In this document: one piece after another, positions 1 through 5,901 of the stretch
Position numbering within the stretch: the first letter of the stretch is position 1
How the letters are laid out: every line of letters starts with the position of its first letter
NCBI GenBank assembly: GCA_938041725.1
Contig: CALISX010000237.1
Span: 1-7,441, forward strand
DNA length: 7,441 nucleotides
Direction: 5' to 3'
Source of the DNA: an uncultured Lachnoanaerobaculum sp.
Lineage (GTDB): Bacteria > Bacillota > Clostridia > Lachnospirales > Lachnospiraceae
The notes under the pieces: generated by a model
What the model was told of the DNA's origin: nothing
What the model saw: only the letters and a program-made list of their open reading frames with translations
The model's database searches: none
Position numbers and translations under genes: made by a program

Positions 1-834
1 GAGGGGCATGTCCATGGTATGGCAGTGGATCAGATTCATTTCCATGAGGTGGGGGATCTGGATGCGGTGGCAGATGTAACGGCAGTATGCCTTTTGATGG
101 ATATGCTGGGGGTGGAGAAGGTGGTTTCCACCCCGGTTTGCGTAGGCACCGGGCAGGTCCGCTGTGCCCATGGGATTTTACCGGTGCCGGCTCCTGCCAC
201 GGCCCATTTGCTACAGGGGATTCCCATGTATGGAGGCAATATTGCCGGGGAGCTTTGTACCCCCACGGGAGCTGCCCTCCTGAAGCATTTTGTATCAGAG
301 TTTAGAGAGCTGCCTCCCATGCAGGCGGAAAAAATCGGCTATGGTATGGGAACCAAGGATTTTGCCGCCGCCAACTGCCTGCGGGCCATGCTGGGGAGGA
401 CCGTGGGGAGCCAAGAGGAGGAAGTGATAGAGCTGAGCGCCAATCTGGATGATATGACACCGGAGAGCATCGCCTTTGCCATGGACCGGTTATTTGAAGC
501 CGGAGCCAGGGAGGTGTACACCATTCCTGTGGGGATGAAAAAAAGCAGACCGGGATGTATGCTTTGCGTGTTGTGTCTTCCAAAGGATCGGGAAGGCATC
601 CTGCAGGCCTTCTTTAAGCATACTTCCACCATCGGGATTCGGGAAACCGCCCATAGAAGATATGTGCTGGACCGGGAAATCATTACACGGGAAACGGCTT
701 TGGGAAAGCTGCAGGTAAAGGTTTCCAAGGGCTATGGCGTGGTGCAGGAAAAGTATGAATATGAGGATCTGGCAGCTTTGGCTTTGAAAAACGGACTTTC
801 TCTGAAGGAGGCGGCAAAGAAAGTTCGGGGATAA
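1..834 (+). CDS. larC: LarC, nickel-pincer cofactor biosynthesis protein (5' partial)
   Basis: LarC performs the CTP-dependent insertion of nickel into the pincer nucleotide made by LarB and LarE, giving the cofactor of lactate racemase LarA and related enzymes. The frame is open from base 1 to TAA at 832-834, so the ATG at 19 is internal. Visible landmarks, counting from base 1, are HVHG at residues 3-6, HFHEVG at 13-18, then an HG-PVPAPAT stretch and ELCTPTGAA, all typical of the LarC1 half. They are followed by the LarC2 half beginning near LSANLDDMTPE. Judged from the family (about 400 residues), roughly 110-120 N-terminal residues are missing. In Lactiplantibacillus plantarum the two halves are separate frames joined by ribosomal frameshifting; here they are continuous. 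No terminator is seen between this gene and the groES promoter 30 bp away. larB, larE and larA are not in the window. Confidence 0.9.
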   Translation, partial: EGHVHGMAVDQIHFHEVGDLDAVADVTAVCLLMDMLGVEKVVSTPVCVGTGQVRCAHGILPVPAPATAHLLQGIPMYGGNIAGELCTPTGAALLKHFVSEFRELPPMQAEKIGYGMGTKDFAAANCLRAMLGRTVGSQEEEVIELSANLDDMTPESIAFAMDRLFEAGAREVYTIPVGMKKSRPGCMLCVLCLPKDREGILQAFFKHTSTIGIRETAHRRYVLDREIITRETALGKLQVKVSKGYGVVQEKYEYEDLAALALKNGLSLKEAAKKVRG

Positions 835-863
835 AAAGGATTGTTTTGATTCTTTTCAGAATA

Positions 864-890
864 TTAGCACTCAATACTTGACACTGCTAA
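864..890 (+). promoter_or_regulatory. CIRCE operator (HrcA binding site), asymmetric
   Basis: The left arm TTAGCACTC (864-872) matches the CIRCE consensus exactly. After the canonical 9-nt spacer the right arm is CACTGCTAA (882-890), against the consensus GAGTGCTAA, so two of nine positions differ. CIRCE is the inverted repeat bound by the heat-shock repressor HrcA, and its position before groES is the classic one. The changed bases fall where the -35 hexamer overlaps the arm. Confidence 0.9.
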
Positions 891-906
891 TAAGAAATGA
901 TATAAC
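878..906 (+). promoter_or_regulatory. groESL promoter, sigma-A type
   Basis: A perfect -35 TTGACA (878-883) and a -10 TATAAC (901-906, five of six) are separated by 17 bp. The expected transcription start is near 913. The -35 box lies inside the CIRCE element, so HrcA binding would directly block RNA polymerase. Confidence 0.85.
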
Positions 907-921
907 ACTATTTGTGCGTAA

Positions 922-940
922 GTGGGATGCAAATTCCCAC
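922..940 (+). other. stem-loop in the groES 5' untranslated leader
   Basis: GTGGGA (922-927) and TCCCAC (935-940) form a perfect 6-bp stem with a 7-nt loop. With transcription starting near 913 this hairpin would stand about 10 nt from the 5' end of the groESL mRNA. No T-run follows it, so it is not an intrinsic terminator. A role in mRNA stability is inferred only. Confidence 0.5.
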
Positions 941-976
941 CGAGTCTAATTTCAAGCAATAGCAGGAGGAAGATGT

Positions 977-1264
977 ATGAAGTTAGTACCTTTATTCGAT
1001 AGAGTGGTTTTAAAGCAGCTGGTGGCAGAAGAAACCACCGCATCCGGCATTGTACTGCCGGGACAGGCAAAGGAAAAGCCCTCCCAGGCTGAGGTGGTGG
1101 CTGTGGGCCCCGGCGGCGTAGTGGACGGCAAAGAGATTAAGATGCAGGTAAAGGTAGGGGATAAGGTGATTTATTCCAAATATGCCGGCACGGAAGTGGA
1201 GCTTGACAAGGAAGAGTATATTGTAGTAAAGCAGAATGACATTCTGGCTGTGATTGAGGCATAA
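977..1264 (+). CDS. groES: GroES, 10-kDa co-chaperonin
   Basis: GroES is the cytoplasmic heptameric lid of the GroEL folding chamber. The 95-residue product is of normal length. It opens with a typical MKLVPLFDRVVLKQ strand, has the mobile loop near residues 16-34 with the GIVLP motif whose hydrophobic triplet docks onto GroEL, and a conserved AVGPGG stretch. The start is set by AGGAGGA (964-970), 6 nt before the ATG at 977. An ATG at 973 is out of frame, only 2 nt from the same site, and gives a 9-codon dead end. The gene is first in the groES-groEL operon under the CIRCE promoter, so heat-shock control by HrcA is expected. hrcA is not in the window. Confidence 0.98.
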   Translation: MKLVPLFDRVVLKQLVAEETTASGIVLPGQAKEKPSQAEVVAVGPGGVVDGKEIKMQVKVGDKVIYSKYAGTEVELDKEEYIVVKQNDILAVIEA

Positions 1265-1273
1265 AAGTGGAGT

Positions 1274-1348
1274 CCTCTGTTATGGCAGAGGAAGGGAGCA
1301 GAGGTTTTGCTTCCCTGGAAAAGATTATTAGATCCGCTTCGGGCGGAT
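1274..1348 (+). other. three consecutive stem-loops between groES and groEL
   Basis: The 101-nt spacer holds three hairpins. The first is CCTCTG (1274-1279) with CAGAGG (1286-1291), loop 6 nt. The second is AGGGAGCA (1293-1300) with TGCTTCCCT (1308-1316), eight pairs with one bulged T. The third is ATCCGC (1332-1337) with GCGGAT (1343-1348), loop TTCGG. The third ends 4 nt before the groEL Shine-Dalgarno. None has a following T-run, so they are not terminators. They could act in mRNA processing or in setting groES to groEL expression; that is inference. Confidence 0.6.
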
Positions 1349-1362
1349 GTACAGGAGGTTAG

Positions 1363-2985
<1,623 letters not shown>

Positions 2986-3007
2986 ATTACGGACAAGGTG
3001 ATGGATT

Positions 3008-3057
3008 AAAAAAGGAAAAGGACATGGGACTTCGATCCCATGTCCTTTTCCTTTTTT
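3008..3057. terminator. bidirectional intrinsic terminator between groEL and the convergent membrane-protein gene
   Basis: Bases 3008-3029 and 3036-3057 are perfectly complementary, a 22-bp stem closed by the loop CTTCGA. The outer arm is six A on the left and six T on the right, with a GGACATGGGA-type inner stem. Read rightward the hairpin ends in a T-run after groEL; read leftward it ends in a T-run after the minus-strand gene. One element therefore serves both convergent genes. Confidence 0.95.
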
Positions 3058-3095
3058 AGCAGGAGAGAAAGCGTATCCCTTCTCCCTAGGATAGA

Positions 3096-3548
3096 TCAGG
3101 CCTTGCGGCGTAAAAATCGGGAAAGGAATCCCTTCTTTTCCGGGGTCTTAATCAAGGCTCCTCCTCTGGCGCTTTTTACCTCTGCGATGTAGATACCGCT
3201 TACCACCACCTTCACCTCGGCCTTTACCGGAATCTGCTGAAAGGCCTTTTCATCTGCCATAAGGGTCATGATTTTGGGCCCCACCTTGGCTTTTACAATG
3301 GGAACCTTGGACCATCTGAGATACCATGGGGTTTTCTCGTAAACCACCTTGGGCAGTCCCGAATCCTTGATTTTCAGCTTCTTCTTATCAATGACCAGCA
3401 TGGACACGGTTTGTTTAGCGGCTTCCATGGCTGCTTTGGATTCTACCTGCCTGCTTTCCAGGTTTCGACCTATAAAATACAATGCCACCAAGGCGATTGC
3501 AGCAATCACCAAGAGGACAAGGATCACGATCAATACTGTTTTGAGCAC
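3096..3548 (-). CDS. single-pass membrane protein of unknown function
   Basis: I do not recognise a named family. With the start chosen here the product has 150 residues. A long hydrophobic segment spans residues 4-27. A lysine-rich soluble domain of about 120 residues follows, containing a KTPWYLRW motif (72-79) and a valine-rich, probably beta-stranded stretch (106-124). The basic tail is FLSRFLRRK. The single N-terminal helix has no obvious signal-peptidase site and no lipobox, so it is probably an anchor; topology is uncertain. The start is a GTG at 3548: GGAGG (3561-3557) lies 8 nt upstream. An in-frame ATG at 3596 would add 16 residues but falls between the promoter and this ribosome site. 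A promoter lies at 3638-3610 and the gene ends at the shared terminator, so it is monocistronic. Confidence 0.85.
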   Translation of the reverse strand: MLKTVLIVILVLLVIAAIALVALYFIGRNLESRQVESKAAMEAAKQTVSMLVIDKKKLKIKDSGLPKVVYEKTPWYLRWSKVPIVKAKVGPKIMTLMADEKAFQQIPVKAEVKVVVSGIYIAEVKSARGGALIKTPEKKGFLSRFLRRKA

Positions 3549-3556
3549 GTTTTTTT

Positions 3557-3561
3557 CCTCC
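3557..3561 (-). promoter_or_regulatory. ribosome binding site fixing a GTG start
   Basis: On the minus strand GGAGG is followed by eight bases, mostly A, and then GTG at 3548-3546. This is the only good Shine-Dalgarno in the leader and it excludes the longer in-frame ATG at 3596, which would place this site inside the coding region. Confidence 0.8.
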
Positions 3562-3577
3562 GAAAAAATACATTGAT

Positions 3578-3587
3578 GAAACGTTTC
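3578..3587. promoter_or_regulatory. LacI-family-type operator palindrome (candidate)
   Basis: GAAACGTTTC is a perfect 10-bp palindrome with the central CG and AAACGTTT core common to operators of LacI/GalR-family repressors, including sucrose regulators of the ScrR type. It lies about 16-25 nt downstream of the predicted start of the minus-strand transcript, a position suited to repression of that gene. It is about 120 bp from the candidate plus-strand promoter. No regulator gene is present here, and a 10-bp palindrome can occur by chance. Confidence 0.35.
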
Positions 3588-3609
3588 CCGTTCCAAAGGT
3601 AACGCACTG

Positions 3610-3638
3610 ATTATACCAAAATCTTAAGAATTTAGCAA
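3610..3638 (-). promoter_or_regulatory. promoter of the minus-strand membrane-protein gene
   Basis: On the minus strand TTGCTA (3638-3633, four of six) and TATAAT (3615-3610, perfect) are separated by 17 bp. TG is placed one base before the -10, making it an extended -10 as well. The start would be near 3603, giving a leader of about 55 nt to the GTG at 3548. Confidence 0.75.
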
Positions 3639-3643
3639 TTCAC

Positions 3644-3657
3644 TTAAAACGCTTCCA
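3644..3657. promoter_or_regulatory. cre-like site (CcpA), candidate
   Basis: TTAAAACGCTTCCA fits the catabolite-responsive element consensus TGWAANCGNTNWCA at all but two positions (second and twelfth). It lies just upstream of the -35 of the minus-strand promoter and about 50 bp upstream of the candidate promoter for the GH32 gene. Carbon-catabolite control of a sugar hydrolase would make sense, but a 12 of 14 match to a degenerate motif is weak. Confidence 0.3.
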
Positions 3658-3705
3658 TTGTCGTACAGCTTCCAGTCCTTCCAGGAAAAGCCCGGGGCAA
3701 AGGTC

Positions 3706-3734
3706 TTGCGGCTCCAGAGTAAAATTGATATGAT
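3706..3734 (+). promoter_or_regulatory. candidate promoter for the GH32 gene
   Basis: TATGAT (3729-3734, five of six) is preceded by TG at 3726-3727 with one base between, an extended -10. The -35 candidate TTGCGG (3706-3711), 17 bp upstream, is weak, three of six, which is common for extended -10 promoters. The start would be near 3741, one base before the large hairpin that follows. It is the best plus-strand candidate I see between 3600 and 3920. Confidence 0.45.
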
Positions 3735-3741
3735 CTACTGT

Positions 3742-3821
3742 ATAAGTCCCCGACCGGCGCCAGAATAGCCGCCATGCTCGCATGAGCGGATCTTCTGGCA
3801 TCGGGCGGTGCGTGGACTTAT
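3742..3821 (+). ncRNA. 80-nt nested hairpin, candidate structured leader RNA or palindromic repeat
   Basis: Four helices nest in register. P1 is ATAAGTCC (3742-3749) with GGACTTAT (3814-3821). P2 is CCGA (3750-3753) with TCGG (3801-3804). P3 is GCCAGAA (3759-3765) with TTCTGGC (3793-3799). P4 is CCGCCATG (3769-3776) with CATG and GCGG (3781-3789), bulged A at 3785, loop CTCG. Together 27 Watson-Crick pairs cover 80 nt, separated by a symmetric 3x3 internal loop and an asymmetric internal loop (3754-3758 against A3800), and nine unpaired bases (3805-3813). It matches no riboswitch class that I recognise. It has no trailing T-run, so it is not a terminator on its own. It could be a regulatory leader, a 5' protective structure, or a MITE/REP-like repeat. 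Confidence 0.55.
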
Positions 3822-3837
3822 CTTTATGGTGGTGCGG

Positions 3838-3852
3838 CCCCCGGTATGGGGG
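3838..3852 (+). other. short G+C hairpin in the GH32 leader
   Basis: CCCCC (3838-3842) and GGGGG (3848-3852) can pair across the loop GGTAT. No U-tract follows. It lies between the large hairpin and the Shine-Dalgarno at 3876. Confidence 0.4.
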
Positions 3853-3875
3853 ATTATGAAAGTACAGCAGGGAGA

Positions 3876-3920
3876 AAGGAGAGATCCGGTATACAGCAAC
3901 CTTCAGGCTGACACCGGACA
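3876..3920 (+). promoter_or_regulatory. Shine-Dalgarno plus hairpin bridging to the GH32 start codon
   Basis: AAGGAG (3876-3881) is a good ribosome site but lies 39 nt before the GTG at 3921, too far when unfolded. Between them TCCGGT (3885-3890) pairs with ACCGGA (3913-3918), and CAGC (3894-3897) pairs with GCTG (3907-3910) inside. If folded, only three nucleotides before and two after the hairpin separate the site from GTG, about the normal spacing. The only alternative near the ATG at 3930 is GGGGA, 2 nt upstream, which is too close. Confidence 0.45.
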
Positions 3921-5270
3921 GTGGGGAAGATGGAGAATCAGTGGCGGCAAAGATGGCATTTGGAACCGAATCAGGGCTGGATGAACGATCCCAATGGACT
4001 TTGTTTTTTTAAAGGGGAATATCATGTATTTTATCAGTATTCCAAAGAGCCCCAGGGAGGCAACAAGTATTGGGGACATTTTAAAAGCAGGGATCTGATC
4101 CACTGGCAGGAGGCCCCGATTTTTTTATCTCCGGATAAGGAATATAACAAGGACGGAGTGTACTCCGGATCTGCTTTGGTGCAGGGAGAAAAACTGCATC
4201 TCTTTTATACAGGAAATGTAAAGGAGCCGGGGGACCATGATTATATTTATACTGGCCGGCAGCACAATACAGTGCATGTGGTCAGCCCCGACGGGGAAAG
4301 GGTGGCATCGGAAGAGGTGCTTCTCTATAATAAGGACTATCCTGAGGGTCTTTCCTGTCATGTGAGGGATCCCAAGGTTTTTGCTTATGAGGGAAAGTAT
4401 TACATGGTGTTGGGAGCCAGAACCAAAGAGGACAGGGGACAGGTGCTGCTCTATGCATCAGAGGATTTGGAGCATTGGACCCATATCCGCACCTTTGAGA
4501 CCCTGGCCAATTTCGGCTACATGTGGGAGTGCCCGGATCTTTTTGAAATCAACGGACAGTGGATATTAATGGCCTGTCCCCAGGGACTGCCCTCCTCCAA
4601 ATATGAGTTCCAGAATGTATATTCCTGCGGGTATTTTCTGATGCAGGGGGATTTTCGAAAGGATGGTTATTTAACCGAATATATTGAGGCGGATTTTGGC
4701 TTTGATTTTTATGCTCCCCAAACCTTTCTTCAGGGAGAAAGGAGACTGCTTCTGGGATGGATGGGAATGCCGGATGCAGACTATAAAAATCCTACAGCTG
4801 CTTTAGGCTGGCAGCATTGCATGAGCTGTTTTCGGGAGCTGGATTTTCAAAAGGGCCGCCTGATCATGAAGCCGGCAGGGGAGATTGCTTCCCGGATTAC
4901 ATCCCGGATTCCTTTGGGAGAGGATACCGGACTGCAAAGCATCCAGGTGGAGGAGAAGACTTTGGACATGGTATGCAGGCCTCTGGAGGAGAATCTGCAG
5001 GTAAGGATTTTTGATACGGTGCAGATTACCTATGAAAAGGCAAAGGGAGAGGTGGTTCTTGGCTTTTTGCAGGGGGGATATGGCAGGACAGAGCGGTACT
5101 GCAAGTGCCGGGAGCTGGAAACAATAGAGATTGTAACAGATGCCTCCTCGGTGGAGATTTTTATCAATGGAGGGGAAAAGGTGATGAGTACCAGAATGTA
5201 TCCTGAACATACAGAGAAAATTGAAATCAAGGGCCTGGTAAAGGGAGAGATTGGTGTGCTGTCTTTTTAG
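3921..5270 (+). CDS. scrB: GH32 sucrose-6-phosphate hydrolase / beta-fructosidase
   Basis: Members of glycoside hydrolase family 32 cleave the fructosyl bond of sucrose, sucrose-6-phosphate or fructans with retention. No signal peptide or membrane segment is seen, so this 449-residue protein is cytoplasmic, which favours hydrolysis of sucrose-6-phosphate delivered by a PTS, or of short imported fructosides. Visible motifs, numbered from GTG, are WMNDPNG at 20-26 with nucleophile D23, RDP at 149-151 (transition-state stabiliser), and ECPDLF with acid/base E203. The five-bladed propeller is followed by a beta-sandwich ending near SVEIFINGG. It is slightly shorter than the usual 470-490. The start is uncertain: GTG at 3921 or ATG at 3930, three residues later. 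No PTS, permease, fructokinase or regulator adjoins it. scrB/sacA naming and exact substrate are inferred. Confidence 0.88.
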   Translation: MGKMENQWRQRWHLEPNQGWMNDPNGLCFFKGEYHVFYQYSKEPQGGNKYWGHFKSRDLIHWQEAPIFLSPDKEYNKDGVYSGSALVQGEKLHLFYTGNVKEPGDHDYIYTGRQHNTVHVVSPDGERVASEEVLLYNKDYPEGLSCHVRDPKVFAYEGKYYMVLGARTKEDRGQVLLYASEDLEHWTHIRTFETLANFGYMWECPDLFEINGQWILMACPQGLPSSKYEFQNVYSCGYFLMQGDFRKDGYLTEYIEADFGFDFYAPQTFLQGERRLLLGWMGMPDADYKNPTAALGWQHCMSCFRELDFQKGRLIMKPAGEIASRITSRIPLGEDTGLQSIQVEEKTLDMVCRPLEENLQVRIFDTVQITYEKAKGEVVLGFLQGGYGRTERYCKCRELETIEIVTDASSVEIFINGGEKVMSTRMYPEHTEKIEIKGLVKGEIGVLSF

Positions 5271-5319
5271 GGAAACACTGGGAAAGCTTTTTGGGCTGTT
5301 CTATAGAAAGAATGAAACC

Positions 5320-5901
5320 ATGAAATTAATTGCAGGGCTGGGAAATCCTGGAAGGGAGTATGTGAATACCCGGCATAATGCGGGCTTTTTCTGTATTGAA
5401 AAGCTGGCTCATGGGCTGGGAACAGAGATTGCCGACAGGAAATACAAGGGGTTTTTTACCAAAGCCCGGATCCAGGGGGTGAAGGTGATTTTGCTGGAGC
5501 CCCAAACCTATATGAACAATAGCGGAGAATCAGTGCGGGCTTTTATGGATTATTTTAAAATTCCTCCAGAGGATGTGATTGTGCTCTATGATGATATCAA
5601 TTTGGAGCCGGGACAGCTGCGGATCCGTCTAAAGGGAAGCGCCGGGGGGCACAATGGCATCAAGTCTTTGATTGCCCATATGGGCACCCAGGATTTTCCC
5701 AGGATCAAGCTGGGGGTGGGGGAAAAGCCCCCCAGGATGGATCTGGCGGATCATGTACTGGGGCATTTAAAAAAAGAGGAGAGGGAAAAGCTGGAGGAGG
5801 CCTGCGATCATGCCATTGCAGCCCTGGAGCTGCTGGTGCAGGGAAGAGAGGAGGAGGCCATGAATCTTTACAATGTGAGAAAGACCAGCAGGACATTATG
5901 A
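5320..5901 (+). CDS. pth: peptidyl-tRNA hydrolase
   Basis: Pth frees tRNA from peptidyl-tRNAs dropped by stalled ribosomes and is essential in most bacteria. The 193-residue product has the usual length. Key residues are present: N9 in GLGNPG, the catalytic H19 in TRHNAGF, N66 in TYMNNSG, D91 in YDD, and N112 in GGHNG. The start is placed at 5320 because MKLIAGLGNPG is the canonical N-terminus; an upstream in-frame ATG at 5251 would add 23 atypical residues and overlap the GH32 gene. The ribosome site is weak (GAAAG, 5306-5310). A three-codon ATG-AAA-CCA-TGA at 5312-5323 overlaps the start codon and might couple initiation. There is no terminator in the 49 nt after the GH32 stop and no clear promoter, so read-through is likely. 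It overlaps mfd by ATGA, the typical Bacillota pair. Confidence 0.97.
   Translation: MKLIAGLGNPGREYVNTRHNAGFFCIEKLAHGLGTEIADRKYKGFFTKARIQGVKVILLEPQTYMNNSGESVRAFMDYFKIPPEDVIVLYDDINLEPGQLRIRLKGSAGGHNGIKSLIAHMGTQDFPRIKLGVGEKPPRMDLADHVLGHLKKEEREKLEEACDHAIAALELLVQGREEEAMNLYNVRKTSRTL

Larger units (their letters stand above)
3624..3801 (-). other. possible remnant of a minus-strand gene, unresolved
   Basis: Two overlapping minus-strand frames in this otherwise gene-free stretch read like protein. One is open from about 4006 down to a TGA at 3642-3640, with an ATG at 3801 giving 53 residues, including DHINFTLEPQDLCPGLF. The other is open from 3734 down to a TAA at 3626-3624, including KTFAPGFSWKDWKLYDNGS in codons like those of neighbouring genes. 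Neither has a ribosome binding site. The pattern could be a frameshifted, decayed 3' end of a gene whose front was lost, or chance. I assign no function. Confidence 0.2.

Noticed and set aside
973..1002. ATG at 973, upstream of groES
   Set aside because: It lies 2 nt from the Shine-Dalgarno, is out of frame with groES and stops after nine codons.
3549..3596. N-terminal extension of the minus-strand membrane protein to ATG 3596
   Set aside because: It would run through the GGAGG ribosome site that properly precedes GTG 3548, and it starts almost at the predicted transcription start.
3846..3984. Short plus-strand frames starting at ATG 3846 and ATG 3856 in the GH32 leader
   Set aside because: They have no convincing ribosome site (only a G-run before 3856), overlap the leader hairpins and the GH32 start, and show no recognisable domain. 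A leader peptide at 3846-3911 cannot be wholly excluded.
5281..5295. AAAGCTTT palindrome after the GH32 gene as a terminator
   Set aside because: The stem is short, A/T-rich and has no loop, so it cannot form a stable intrinsic terminator.
5251..5319. N-terminal extension of pth from ATG 5251
   Set aside because: The extra residues overlap the end of the GH32 gene in another frame, and the family starts at the MKLIAGLGNPG equivalent.
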